DNA from: Tigriopus japonicus
Lineage: Eukaryota; Arthropoda; Copepoda; Harpacticoida; Harpacticidae
Length of the DNA: 64,000 bases
Reading direction: 5' to 3'
Assembly (NCBI GenBank): GCA_010645155.1
Contig: CM021322.1
Span: forward strand, 5,559,077-5,623,076
Position numbers and translations under genes: made by a program
Notes under the pieces: model-generated
What the model was told of the DNA's origin: nothing
Database searches by the model: none
What the model saw: the letters and a program-made list of their open reading frames with translations, nothing else
Part shown: one piece after another, positions 1 through 11,715 of the stretch
Position numbering within the stretch: position 1 is the stretch's first letter
How the letters are laid out: every line of letters begins with the position of its first letter

Positions 1-128
1 TTTCCCGAAAAATGCGAGAAAAAAGTTAACTTTAGGTTGGAAACTTATTTTTAGGTAAAAATTGCCCAAAAAAGGCGTTTTAGGTTAAAACCTAGGTTTT
101 TATGTAAAACCTAAAATATTCAGCCCTA
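1..128. mobile_element. Possible right end of a hAT-like element, cut by the window edge
   Basis: The stretch holds repeated AGGTTTT/AAAACCT motifs in both orientations and ends in CAGCCCTA. This resembles the right end of the hAT-like element at 58692-59537, which ends TTAGCCCTA. The left end lies outside the window, so terminal repeats and target duplication cannot be checked. This is inference by analogy only. Confidence 0.3.
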
Positions 129-134
129 CTTATC

Positions 135-235
135 AGAATAAACTGGATGATGTGATGGCTGGCTTCGCTGGCCAGGCGAGGCTAAAACCCTAAACCCTAG
201 ACCCTAGCACCGAACAATCCAAAACAAATGGAAAT
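135..235 (+). mobile_element. 3' fragment of tRNA-derived SINE (family A)
   Basis: GATGTGATGGCTGGCTTCGC and the following bases, ending in AACAATCCAAAA, match the 3' body of the SINE at 8080-8310. The tRNA-like head is missing, so this is a 5'-truncated copy. Confidence 0.6.
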
Positions 236-835
236 GTAAATTCCATTTGAACATCAATGGAAAACTACTCATTATCAATAGTTGTATTGTTATTACAAGG
301 TGCTTGATGGAGTTTCAAAAATTCACTAGTGAAATAAGAATAGATGCAAGGAATTGATTGAACAGAAATGCATTCAATTAGTTAGACTACTTCCTGCAAC
401 AAAAAAGCGAGTTATCAAGCCATTCGGTTTCATATGTTTAGTCTGTGCCTGCTCTTGCTTGAACTTTAAAGAAGCATAACTCTTGACACACTTGTTTGAT
501 TGGGCTGAAAATTCAAACGAACTCTGTGTGATCTAAATCCGTGTTCAAGAAAAATGAACTCAATCCTTGGATTCAAATTAGAGTTACTAAATTTCTTGAT
601 GAGCGTTTGAGTGGTCTGAGTCCTTCTGTGGTGAAATCCTTGGCGGGGCAAAAAGGATGACTCAACTCAAAGCCCAGGTAGAACTACACTCGTACTGAGA
701 ATCCACCAATTTCATAAAGTACATTTGTGGTGGAATGTCTGTCAGAGGAGCGCTGGAAATCAAGCGTTTGTGCTGTACAACAAGGATTTCCTTGCCCAAA
801 CGTACGAAGGGCGAAGTTCTGTGTTTCGGGTCAAA
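236..835. other. Gap without a recognisable gene
   Basis: Only short open frames are present. Around 470-520 there is a copy of a dispersed motif (AGCATAACT, then TTGATTGGGCTGAAAAT) that recurs near 38655 and, inverted, near 38490 and 42650. Confidence 0.4.
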
Positions 836-1390
836 CTAACCTTTGTGAAGCATTGACTGGATCAAACTGGTTTGACAGTTGAACCATAGACTTAACGACC
901 AGATATGACAAATACAGCGAGATAAAATCGTACTTGGGAGGCATCTACGCGCATCTACGTACATACTCATAGGGTCAATGTGCTGAGTCTGATAAAAAAG
1001 AACTTTAAATGACGGTGTCAATTTGCTTACAAGCATTACGGTTTCTTCAAGTTGCTCAAGACGGACAAGTTCACTTGAGAACTGTGTACGTTTAATGTCT
1101 TGTTTAACCAAACAGGAACTACTTTCAGTACACTTTTTAGTACAAGCTATTTTGCCTGAAAGTGATATTAATTTATCAATAAAATGCTGGAAATGATCAA
1201 AACATAGGGTGTGGGACAAGTTGTGGTAGAAAATGTACACGCAAGGCAATCTTACAAAGTTCCCAGCAATCGGGCAATTTTCACACTCAATTGATTCTAA
1301 TAATCCTGATCCTGCTGGGTTTAATTCCAAAATAAATGTTGCGCCCATTTTCCATTCAACATACTCTTTACCAGAAGCTTCAAGTCTCAA
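836..1390 (-). CDS. Unrecognised open reading frame, possibly a real exon
   Basis: This is a 184-codon open frame on the minus strand with no overlapping gene. By my rough estimate from base composition, so long a frame is not expected often by chance in this window. The protein has several Cys and His residues (SIECENC near residue 35, then FYHNLSHTLCFDHF) and a charged central part, but I recognise no family. Just upstream on the same strand (1520-1478) is an ATG-led stretch followed by a donor-like GTAAGT, but I could not splice it in frame to this ORF. It could be a gene, part of a mobile element, or chance. Confidence 0.3.
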   Translation of the reverse strand: MRLEASGKEYVEWKMGATFILELNPAGSGLLESIECENCPIAGNFVRLPCVYIFYHNLSHTLCFDHFQHFIDKLISLSGKIACTKKCTESSSCLVKQDIKRTQFSSELVRLEQLEETVMLVSKLTPSFKVLFYQTQHIDPMSMYVDARRCLPSTILSRCICHIWSLSLWFNCQTSLIQSMLHKG

Positions 1391-2548
1391 TTATTTTGGG
1401 GAATTCCCTCTCCTTGTTCCACTTTGAAAATTATTCCGTTCGACGTTGGAATGTAAGAGAGCTCCACTTCCACTTACCAAAAATCTATCATCGATACTTC
1501 TGGGAAAATCTCTTCAATCATCTAATTATCAGTTTTTACTTCGCTTGAATGTCTTCGTTGGGATGTACCATGTAATAATTGACCTAGAAGTACCCGACCT
1601 TCGGTAGACAATTCAGTGCATGTGCCACTATAGATCTAATACTTCAAGTAAGTTGGTCAAACCACTCGCCAATCATTGTTTAGAATTGCGTATGAAATTC
1701 TCAGATAGATATCGTTAAGTGAGAAATCAATGCAAGTAACCAAATTTCCTCATTATCCATTATCTTATTTGAATAGGGTTCCAACTTTAGCGCAAGCACA
1801 TGTTAATGTGGGAACATGCCTCCCTAAATTTGGTACTAAAATAACGCTTCGTATGTATCAATTAAGCCCCCCCAAAAAGCAAATAAACACCAAATATTTT
1901 GGTGAAAAGTAAGGTTCCTTAAAATTTCAATTAGCTTCAAATGAATTTCTTTTTTAAATTTAGTCGGTATTTGCCAGGATACTCTTGTCACCGTTGACCG
2001 GGAAAATAGACAGCCCTTGTCTCACGTTATCCATTCACGGCCAACGAGCCGCTCTATTTTTGATACTCTTGCGAATCTGAACGAACCGGCGATGCTTTCT
2101 CCTCAGAATTGGGGCAAAAGACGACGACGTAGCCCGGGAAACTGAAACTGCATAACGAGTCCACCTCCACCTAGAGCCAAAGAAGCAATCGGATGAACAA
2201 GCAAAAACGCAGGACTCTTGAGGATTCATGCATGCACCGGTACATCCATCCATCCATCCATTCACACACAAACTTTCCCCCGGGCCAAAGACATCCCCTT
2301 GAGCTCATGTCGTTTCCAGGAAAGCTCCGACTACCCCTTGTGAGTCTTACGTAGGATGAGTGCTCTCTCACATGTGACATAGGTCAACAGGAGGAGCCAC
2401 AAAATTGGCCCTCACCCATTTTTTGCTTTGATACTGTTGTTGAAAGAGGTATTGAGACCAAGTGCAAGTGATCGACTATCTCAAAGTTCGCAAGACATTG
2501 TTGGAATAAGATGTAGAATTACCTCACGTGTGACGTTAGTGGATTACC
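1391..2548. other. Upstream region of gene 1, no gene seen
   Basis: No convincing coding sequence is present. It contains a short (CATC)n repeat at 2243-2262. A CACGTG-like box and TGACG motif lie about 20-30 bases before the gene 1 start. It presumably holds the gene 1 promoter and 5' UTR, but no TATA box or transcription start could be fixed. Confidence 0.4.
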
Positions 2549-5500
2549 ATGTCGTTTTGCCGGATCACGGGCAAGTCCCGTAATTTGCCCAAGCCGAATT
2601 TCTTCCCCATCATCCCACCAGTTTGTCCCGGTGACGCCAGAGTGATGTGTCGAATTACCACCAAACGTATGGACTACCATAACTATGTTCCATTAATCGA
2701 GGCTGGGAAGCGTCCAGAATCAGTGAAGAACCAGTTGGCACAAAACAAGGAGAACCTGAACATCAATTTATCGGCGAAAAGTTCCGATGGAATCAGTGAT
2801 TCGGAAGGAAATTCGTCTAAGGGCTCCGTAGGAGTTCATGAGGATCGACCAGATTTTAAGTATGTGGAACCTGTGTTGAAATCTGATGCCGTAGACAAGT
2901 GCGATCTTAAGGCATTTGAAGACCTTCAACGCATTTTAAAGCGATACAAGAGGGGCATGAACTCGGAGGATGCGAACAAACAATACGTGTATCTCATGCC
3001 CTCAATGCTCTGCGGATTGGTGGTTTCAGCTGCCGTTGAGGAGGCCATTCGGCATGGAGATCTTGAGTCAGTGAGCGTGTCCAAAGGCTGCGACAAAGCT
3101 ATTTTCAAGATGAAAGGCAAGCCCACCTTGTTCGTATCCCTGCGAGAAATAGATATGGAAACTCGAAAAGGTCACGGAAGTCAAAAAAATGGACTCGATC
3201 ATGAGGGAAAAGTTCTCTTTGACGGACGTGGCCAAAGCAAGGACACCCTCAGCAAACAAAGGCAAGCCATTGAAAGCAAGAAGAGAAAAACTTTAGCCAA
3301 TAAGAAAATCTTTGAGGATCTCGAAAGACAGGCAGACGAACAAATGCAGCGCGACCTCGAGATCTCCGCCGCCAGAGACGGCGGAGGTAAGGCAGAAAAC
3401 CAGAGGAAACGCCTTCGCGAGGCCAAAAAGTATCGGAAGGCGCTTCAAGAGTTTAAAGACAGGAACTTGCCCCAGGGCAATATGGCACTCTACGAAGATT
3501 GGGAGACAGCATTGAAGACCAATATCCATCAACTCAACTGGAAGAAAATAGATTCCATTCCCGAGCAGACTCTGGCCCACATGCACATCCCAAAAGCGGC
3601 AAGCAACTTGCAAACTTTCAATGAGAATTGTCTCAAGAAGAAAAAGCGAGAAAGAAATGTTTTCATCCCAGATCAACCAGGTCTCGAATTGGTTCCCATG
3701 ACGGAGAACTTGGAACCCATGACACCCCAAGTTTCTCCCGATCTTTTTGATTTCATTGCAGCCTCCAAGAAGCAGGACTGCCCTGTCAATTCGAGTCTAA
3801 AATCGATGTTTGCCAATTCTGAGGAAACTTTGAAAATGCTCCCAACTTTGGCGGAGTTTCAACTGATTGGAAATCTATTAAGAGAAGGCAAACATTCATA
3901 CCGAAAGTGTTGTTTGTACGACCACGGAGATGGTGCCAAATATGCCCCAGATCCCTCTCAAGCGCCCTCAGGTTCCAATGTGATTGTAGGTGCAATTGTC
4001 GAGATCGAACCAGACCAATTCAAATTCATTCCTGGGGAAGAAATCAAGCAAGACAATGGACAACTGATCCTGGTTCCAGGGCAAAAGATGGCTTCAGCGG
4101 GAGGCGAATTCATTCCTGGAGCTAGTATTCGAGGGGACGAACCAGGCCAATTCAAATTTATTCCCGGGACATTTGTCACGACTAAAAAGGATGGATCACA
4201 ATTTGTTGCGGGTCAGTTCATTTCTCGATCTGATGGGACCGTGGATTTCATTCAGGGTCAAGTTGTGCACACCCCAAAAGGGGCCAAGTTCGTTGAAGGA
4301 CAAACTGTATTCACCCCTGATGGGTTAAAATTTGTGGCTTGGTAAGTGAAAACCCCTATTGCAAGTTAAAAAAGGTTGAGTTGAAAAAGACTTTGGGATT
4401 TTTATTTACTACAGTTCCATGGTTGAAACAGAAACCGGGTCTCAGCTCGTCCCAGGAGCCGTTATTGATGTTGGACCAGAGCAATGCCAATTTGTGCCTG
4501 GACAAATGTTGGGGGGAACCACCCTGGATGATTGCATATTCATCCCAGGTCAATCCGCAGAAGTCGATGGCAAGAGGACATTTCTCCCCGGACAAGTGGT
4601 CAACGGAAAATTTGTCCCCGGCCAAATGATGAAATTGGATGGGAATCAAGCTGTTTTTGTACCAGGGCAAATAGTGATCACTGAAGATGGACGAAGCGAA
4701 TTTGTTTGCGGCATTTTCGAAGAGGGTGGTAAATTCACACCTGGGATGACTTTAGACAGTTTGGATGGGCCGGTGTTTGTTATGGGACGGCTTTGCTCCC
4801 AAGAGGGAAAGACTATGTTCATTCCAGGGAAGATTACAAATAGTGGAGACCCCGTTGCTTTAGCAAAAGGCCAAGCTCGTTTTGAGAAAGCCAAAGACGT
4901 GTCCGAAATCGCTATGAAGTCGTCTGATCTCTCAGAGTCCAGCAGCCTTGTTGTGGATGGCAATTCACTCACATTAGCGTTCAAAAAGATGAGACCTCAA
5001 AAAGGTGCCATGGTGCAAACCAAGAGAGGTCCGAAATTTATTCCCGAAGGCGAAGATTTACCGGCAGATCGATTGGAGGGAAGACAGTCAATCACAACTG
5101 GACGCCTAGAGTGCGGAGAAGAAGGCCAGGTTTTCATCCCGGGTAGATCCATGGAACTTAACGGTATCAAGACCTTCATCCCGGGAAAAATGATACAGAA
5201 TGAAGATGGTTCGGAAACCTTTGTTCCCGGAAAAGTGATTCAAACCAAGAACGGTCCGAAGTTTGTCAGTGGTCAAGTGATCCAAACTGAAGATGGGGAA
5301 AAATTCTTACCTGGCATTGTAATGGATTCTCCAGAGGGAAAAATATTTGTCCCAGCTATGGAAATTCAAACCAAATCGGGACACTTGCTCATACCAGGCC
5401 AAGTGAGTTGACCTACTCTCTTCACTTGTTCAACATTAGCTTTAAAACTAAAATTTACTCATTTTTCTTCTCAGGTCATCGTCACCGACAACGGGCTCAA

Positions 5501-8500
5501 ATTTGTCCCAGGCGACATCGTCTCAACGGAAAAGGGTAAGTGCATTTCTTTTGGTCTTTTTTTGCAATGTTTTACTTTTCCTCGACGTCTGTTTACTTCT
5601 CAACGCTTTATTTGACCCACTTCAGGTGCTCTGTTCGTTCCTGGACTTGTGATTGACAGTCCAGATGGCGCCAAGTTTATCCATGGTGAAGTCATTGAGA
5701 CTCCGGACGGTCCAAGAGTGCTCCCACCAGACGTTCGAGGCGATGGGAACATGGACTATTGCGTGCAAGGCTTCGACATCAACATGGAGGAGGTGCGACT
5801 CCTCTTGGGCAAATCCAATAGCTCAGGCGATGTAACCGACCTACTAGGAGGCGTGGGTGGAGCAGTTGTCAGTCCTGAAGCCCTAAAAGCTCTGGCAGAA
5901 GGCTTCGAGTGTGTGAAGAGCAATGTGATTCCCACAATGGGAGCTCAAGGGGATGTTGATAAACTTCTTAATGATGATCTCTTAGATGCCTACGACAGTC
6001 CTGCCGTTAGAAAAATAATTAATGCCGTGTTTACTACTGTGTTCACTGAACTTTGTGCGAAAGTGGAAGAAGTGGAACACGCAACATTGGCCTATACGAA
6101 TGGACCATTAAAGGCCAATATGCAAGGCACCCTCATGTCCAAAATGAAACTCAACCCCGCCTTAGACAAGCTCAAGTCCATTTTTGAGAAGAAGAACATG
6201 AACGAGAGCGAAGAAAATGAGATTCTGAATTTGATCGCAGGTATCATCACTTGCTCCATTCCTGGAGCGCTCAAGGAATGTTGCTCAGACAAGCATAAAG
6301 ATGATTTGAGGGAGGAAGAATTCAAGGAAGCACTTCTAGACTGCATAGAGGAATCCATTCAAAGCATTCTTGGGGAAGATGGTGTGATTTCTAATGGGAT
6401 TTTTGAGGACATCCAGGAGCTAGTGAAACTAGCCAAAGATCTCGAATTTGATGAAAATCAATCTTTCTTCTCCAAGGTTGCCGCAGTTAGTGAGGGTCGA
6501 TGTAACAGCAAGTTTGTCAATAACCTCATGAATCAATTGGAAGAGCATGGTGGGGCCTCCAAAATTGACACAGGGGAGATTGCTTCCAAACTCATCAATG
6601 TTCTTGGCTCAAAAAGTGAACTCCAAGAGGCCTTCAAGGAGATGTCGGAAAAGAATCCAGACTTCATCAAGGAAGTCTTGGAACAACTCAGTCATGAGGA
6701 TCGACACTCAACCAATGGGAACACGGTCGAACTTCTTCAAAACGCTATCGTTAAGGCCGTGGAAGAGAACTGCCAAAAACAATTGGATGTACTCATAGAC
6801 CAACTCGAAGAGGCAGGCGAGACCGGGGATCTCACCGACGAGGATGTTAAATCAATGTTGAAGCAAGCCATTGGTTTGGCCAAGTTCATGAAGCGACCAC
6901 AAGTGGTCAAACAACTCACCGAACTTCTCGATGATCCGGTAATGATTCACGCCATCAAAGACGATGGAATGACAAGGGACATCTTGCGCAAATTGCTCGT
7001 TTTACGGAAATTGGCTGGTAGAGACAAGAAGAAGAGGCACAAGTTGCAACAACTTGAAAACTACAACTCCGACTCGGCCAAAGAGGACGACAGTTTGAAA
7101 GAGTTCGTGAACCAATCAAAAATCTTGACCACTTCCACCGGAATGAGTGGCAAATTGAAAAAGTCCAAATCAATGATCAAGAAGAGTAAATCTATGATCA
7201 TGACGGCCAAAGACATTCCCATGACGGCCTTCATGGCCATGAAGAGCAACACAGATGAGAAGGACGAGAAGTGGCTGCAAAACTTCTTGTCCGAGTCCGT
7301 GATGGAAGACATTCCTTGGGAGTGCTCAAAAGCCTTGATCATCCTCAAAGAAGGCCTCCAAGCCATCATTCCTCGAGAGGCTTCACGGAGTATACTTTTG
7401 GGAGATGCCAGCTATACTTTGATTGATGACAACGGAGTTGAATTCTTCTTATCTCCTAGTGACAAAAAACGAAGGGAAAACGGAGACTTGAGCCCCGAAA
7501 GTGCGGAACCCAAGGTCAAAACCATGAGGGATTTGCTCCAATCCGATCCTGATTACAAGGGCAAGTTCTCCAAACTCGGATCCGGTTACGTCGACAATAA
7601 GGTGAGAACGATTGGCTTTTAAGATGGTAAATCCTTGCTTTTTTCTTGAGGAAAGGGGAGGGGGGCGATATTTCCTGCGCACAGCAATTGTTTTTCATAT
7701 TTGCAACAATACTTTGGGTGATTTTTGGACAAAAAACTGATGTAGCCTGTTCAAGTTGGATTTCGTAAATGCACGATGTCCGTTTATTTCAGTTAATTTT
7801 GTTTGAGGAAAAGGCCTTGATTAAAACTGAGAAAATGCCATCATTAGTAAGCCTTTTTTAGAGCTTCACCCATTTTTCATTTTTGAGATAGAAATTAGCA
7901 GTTAATTTGAAACATTAGGACCTGCAAAATGTGCAAGTAAAATCTGTGTTGTCCGATGAAGTTCATTCGGGAGGAAACGTGAGGCTAGTTTTTTAGCCGC
8001 AAAGATCGATCTCAAGATCGGACTTATAGTACTATAGTACGATCTTGAGATCGATCTTTTGTGTCTAAAAAACTAGCCTGTGGTCTCGTGGTTAGCGCAG
8101 TTTCCCACAGTGAGATAGGTCCCGGGTTCAATTCTTCTCCCTGACCCTTCTCAAGGAAACTTAAAGACGTTAACCATATGGAAAGCCATTCTGATACGAA
8201 CATGAGATTGCCTAACGGAAAAATTTGGACGATGTGATGGCTGGCTTCGCTGACTGGGCAAGGCTCAACTCTCCGACCCTAGAACTAACAATCCAAAAAA
8301 AATAAAGATTCTTATGTTCCTTTGTCACTTCATAAACATTCTTATCAAGCGGTACCCAACATGATTTCAAATATCAGAGGTAGTGAACTTAGCACGGTTG
8401 AATGTATCAGGTTTACCTCGGTGCCTAAACCTACTGTACAAAGCCAAACATTTCTGTGACAAAAACACGCTGAGGAATTACGAGGTCCTCTTTGTTTCGG

Positions 8501-10558
8501 TTAAATAACCAAGCAACATTTTCGTTACTCTGTTGAGAAGTTGATGAAATTCTTTTGTTAAAGAGCAAAACTAGGGGGTTTCCACATTTGATGTCATTTT
8601 TGAGCAAATTGGAAAACTTTTGTCACTCAGCTTTCCTTGTACAATTTTTCAGATAGATTAAGAAATTCTTCTCACTTCCTTTCCAGATTAAAGGTTCTAC
8701 AATAGACCCAATATCGATTAATGGCGGTCTATCAAGCAACACCAAATATAACGGCGACACATCTTTTGGTTCCAAATTGAGAAGCTCGAGATCGCCATCG
8801 CCTTTGGAAGCAACGAGAAAGACTTTAAAACCTAGCGTCAATTTCAGAATTGAAACCGACGCTGAAATCATGGATTCGCTCGAGAAATATCGACCCAAGA
8901 ATCATCGACTGCCAAATGTGCCCAATTTAGAGGCAGGGCCTCCTGTCACCGACTGCAGCAATATCAATGATTTAAGGGATTACTATGCAAATTTGGGCAC
9001 TCATCAACGTGCCATGAAACGGTTAAGTCTCCTTAATGGAGGACACACAAGACTTCAGGACGATGACGAACCAGAGCACTTTGAGACCTTCCAATCTCAA
9101 ATACCTAGCCGACGTTTCTCCGTCGATAATCACGCCAATCCAGGTTCCCGAAATTTTTCTGACAGGCCAAACGAGCCCAAATTTCAACTAGGTTACGACA
9201 GGAATGATAACGATATGGACGAAGAGGACACTTTCTACAGGCGAGCAGGTCTAAATGGAAACATCCCATCTAGAAGAATAGAAAATTATCGTTCGGATAG
9301 GGAAGACTCTATGGACCAAGCGGGCCCATCTTATGGCCGAAGACCAAGTGCCATGAGACAGCTGAGTCGGGAATCCGACGAGACACCTGCCATGTCGGCC
9401 TATGACATGTCGGGCTTGGACGATTCCACTAAACAAATTTTAGAGAGAGCCAGGTCCATTCGATCTAAACCTATTTGGGAGGGCCAAGCCGAAAATGGAG
9501 GCCGTCGGAACAAATATGACGAATCCACTGGGCACACAAAGAAAATCTACAATTGGGATGACGATACCTTTGAATATGTTCCGGAAGAGAAGGCTCCCCC
9601 CGCCCCTCAAGAAGACACCATGCTGAGCTCTAAGACCAGAACCATGCTAGATAAGTTGAAGGAATCGACCATAGCCCTCCAAGGTCTTAATGATCAATCC
9701 GTTGAGGACCCCTATGCAAGGCCTTTTGGTAAGGGCAACAAAGCCTCTTTACCTAGTGCCAAAAAGCCGTCAAGATTTCTTCGTAGCAATAGCGCCATGG
9801 ACGGCTCAAGAGAGGCAGTCAGAGCACCATCAATAGAACCGGTTCGATCGCGATATGCCTCGTCCCCATCACCGCCAAATTATCGACCGTACGGAGCTGC
9901 TATGGGACTGGCTGATAATATCTTAAGCAGCCGATCCGACAATACTCGACGCTCGAGTCGGCCGCCCGAGGACGATCCGTATAATGGTTATTCTAGGAAC
10001 CCGAAAAGAGGCGAATCAAATTATTCCCGGGGTCGAAGCTCTCAATATGGAAGAGAGACAATATCCCCAGAGAATGATTATCCTCGATATACGTCGGGTC
10101 GAGATTACAATCATCGTCCGAGGCGGGAATCGCCCGAACTGCCAACCAGAACTAGCCACAAATACTCATCTTCTGGCGGCAGGAGAGGTGACGATGAGGA
10201 AGATTTTGACTCAATGATTGCCAATTTGAAGAAGAAAACATCGGGGAGGGACATGTTGCAACGGGTCAGCCAAATTGAGGGACGTGACGTCACCCCTCCC
10301 CGTCAATCGGCTGGTGGTTCAAAGTATGGCCGACAAACATCGGGTTATGGCGGCGACGATAGCGATAGCAATGACGATAACATCCGGTTTCATCAAAGGC
10401 CGGCCCCGGTAAGATCTAAATTCAGTAGGGGGCCATCATCATCTACCCGAAACGACTTCAGCGATGACGAAGCGGACATTGCGCCCCGGCCGAAACAAAC
10501 AAGCAGATTTTCTAGAAGACCTCCGCCACGTGACTTTGATAATGACGACTATGACTAG
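2549..10558 (+). CDS. Large FVPG-repeat protein, function unknown (5 exons)
   Basis: I do not recognise this protein. Exons by GT-AG reading are 2549-4341, 4415-5402, 5475-5535, 5626-7601 and 8687-10558. Intron phases match at every junction and the total is 2,229 codons plus stop. Order of parts: an N-terminal region (1-230); a Lys/Glu/Arg-rich, probably coiled-coil stretch (about 234-300); about 30 copies of an FVPGQ-type repeat (about 480-980); an acidic helical region (about 990-1606); and a low-complexity Arg/Ser/Asp/Tyr tail (1607-2229). No signal peptide or membrane segment is evident, so it is probably intracellular. The first ATG is used; in-frame ATGs at 2645 and 2669 are alternatives. 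AATAAA follows at 10619. It lies about 9 kb upstream of unc-89 on the same strand, but no functional link can be read from that. Confidence 0.8.
3990..5735 (+). repeat. FVPGQ repeat domain of gene 1 (exons 1-4)
   Basis: About 30 degenerate units of roughly 14-22 residues, each ending in a core such as FIPGEE, LVPGQK, FVPGQM, FIPGKI or FVPGDI, often preceded by a turn such as EDG or PDG. Variants keep the aromatic and small residues (FVAGQF, FIQGQV, FVEGQT, FVMGRL). Exons 2 and 3 consist almost wholly of units, which suggests growth by internal duplication. A spacer of about 75 codons (from about 4850) interrupts the array. Regular spacing of hydrophobic F-V/I and G suggests a stacked beta structure; this is inference. 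Confidence 0.75.
7982..8079. repeat. Foldback/palindromic element in gene 1 intron 4
   Basis: AGGCTAGTTTTTTAG at 7982-7996 is the exact reverse complement of 8065-8079. AGATCGATCTCAAGATCG on the left pairs with CGATCTTGAGATCGATCT on the right, giving arms of about 45 bases around a short loop. It abuts the SINE that starts at 8080. Confidence 0.8.
8080..8310 (+). mobile_element. tRNA-derived SINE, family A, full copy
   Basis: The head resembles a tRNA gene, with an A-box-like GTGGTTAGCGCAG and a B-box-like GGGTTCAATTC at 8124-8134. The body carries GATGTGATGGCTGGCTTCGC and the copy ends in CAATCCAAAAAAAATAAAG. It shares head and body with the inverted copy at 15468-15665 and the fragment at 135-235. 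It lies inside an intron of gene 1. Confidence 0.8.
8687..10558 (+). CDS. Last exon of gene 1: disordered basic/acidic tail
   Basis: The exon opens at an AG acceptor (8685-8686) in phase 0 and continues the reading frame that ended at the donor at 7602. Without splicing, the upstream exon would run only into a short stop-terminated tail. The product is rich in Arg, Ser, Asp, Tyr and Pro (for example RSRYASSPSPPNYRPYG and RRPPPRDFDNDDYD at the C-terminus), typical of intrinsically disordered protein with many possible phosphorylation sites. No folded domain was recognised. Confidence 0.8.
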   Translation: MKGSTIDPISINGGLSSNTKYNGDTSFGSKLRSSRSPSPLEATRKTLKPSVNFRIETDAEIMDSLEKYRPKNHRLPNVPNLEAGPPVTDCSNINDLRDYYANLGTHQRAMKRLSLLNGGHTRLQDDDEPEHFETFQSQIPSRRFSVDNHANPGSRNFSDRPNEPKFQLGYDRNDNDMDEEDTFYRRAGLNGNIPSRRIENYRSDREDSMDQAGPSYGRRPSAMRQLSRESDETPAMSAYDMSGLDDSTKQILERARSIRSKPIWEGQAENGGRRNKYDESTGHTKKIYNWDDDTFEYVPEEKAPPAPQEDTMLSSKTRTMLDKLKESTIALQGLNDQSVEDPYARPFGKGNKASLPSAKKPSRFLRSNSAMDGSREAVRAPSIEPVRSRYASSPSPPNYRPYGAAMGLADNILSSRSDNTRRSSRPPEDDPYNGYSRNPKRGESNYSRGRSSQYGRETISPENDYPRYTSGRDYNHRPRRESPELPTRTSHKYSSSGGRRGDDEEDFDSMIANLKKKTSGRDMLQRVSQIEGRDVTPPRQSAGGSKYGRQTSGYGGDDSDSNDDNIRFHQRPAPVRSKFSRGPSSSTRNDFSDDEADIAPRPKQTSRFSRRPPPRDFDNDDYD

Positions 10559-10618
10559 CATGGCTCATTGATTTGTGCCACTATTTGTACTTTATTTATT
10601 GTGATAAATGTGTTTCTG

Positions 10619-10624
10619 AATAAA
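10619..10624 (+). terminator. Polyadenylation signal of gene 1
   Basis: AATAAA lies about 60 bases after the stop codon at 10558, at the usual place for 3' end formation. Confidence 0.75.
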
Positions 10625-10639
10625 GTGAACATTTAGCTT

Positions 10640-11715
10640 CACACCTAAAATAGGCACTACAGTATTCACAATTGGTTTTGACTAGAGACCAGATTTGAAA
10701 TTGATGTTTTATGAGGCAATTTCTAAATTGAAAAAAAATGACCCAAAAATTGAAAATCAAACAGAAAGAGAGCAAAAACAAAATTTGAAAAAATGAAAAA
10801 ACATCGAATTTCCCCCAAATTGGGCCCATTTCCAAAACATTTTTTTCAAAACACTGCCATTAGATTTCTATTTTGCTAGATTTCCACACTCTTGGATGCT
10901 CTCAAGGTCAATCCAGTTCAGAAGACTGTATCCAAAAAACCAAGACGTACAGAAATGGGCACCATGTTAATATTTTTGAAAAATTGCAAGGAACAGCAAA
11001 GCTTCAAAAACTAAAAAACGCAGCAGGATTTGATTTTGTTGACTATTTTTCACCGGGTCATGTGCCCCAACATCACCCGTAGGCCTATTGAGCCCAAGAT
11101 AACCATTATCTGTCCCACTTGTGGAGGCTAGTGGAGGCTAGTCCATACACCATCCTCCCACCACCTTTTCGAATGCGAGCAAGGGCTGTGAGGGGGTGTC
11201 ATTGCTTTGGTGCGACACGTCAACCGCGGCCGCCTTCGTGTGGCTATGAAGGAGACGAGGACGAACTCGCTTAGCAGCACAGCAATAACTTTGCTGACCA
11301 ACGAAGTCCAAAGGCATTTTGATCCATTTTTGATGAAGTCATCTAGTGATCCAAAAAACCAGAAGACTAAAGACTTACACTTATGAAAAACTTTCGCCTA
11401 ACAAACTTTAAAAAATGCTTAAATATGAAATTACTCAATGAAAAATTTGTAAAATGCTCTAATAAATTAGTTTTTAAAAAAATTGCAAAAAAATCGATAC
11501 AAACGGGGGAAAATAAGAAAAAATATTTTTTTTTTACTTTCAAAACCGGCCTGGCCTCTAGCTATGATTAAGCAGCGGATTATTAGTTCTAGATTGGTGG
11601 AGGAAATGAGGTTTTTAAAAAGTCCCCTCTTCCCAGAGGCTGCGTAAATTAAAAAAAAAGCAAATGACCGCGCCAGTATCCAATCATAAATTTGGAGAAA
11701 AATTGCCGCTCCTTA
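10640..11715. other. Intergenic gap, no gene seen
   Basis: AT-rich sequence with poly-A/T tracts and only short open frames. A short tandem duplication (GTGGAGGCTA twice) occurs near 11140. Nothing else recognisable was seen. Confidence 0.5.

Noticed and set aside
180..210. Plant-type telomere repeat (CCCTAAA)
   Set aside because: Only about two copies, and they lie in the variable part of the SINE tail.
3293..3730. 145-codon minus-strand frame inside gene 1 exon 1
   Set aside because: It is antisense to a well-supported exon, with no independent evidence.
8080..8150. tRNA gene
   Set aside because: A-box and B-box are present, but the cloverleaf stems do not close and the same head recurs in other copies with a common tail, so it is a SINE.
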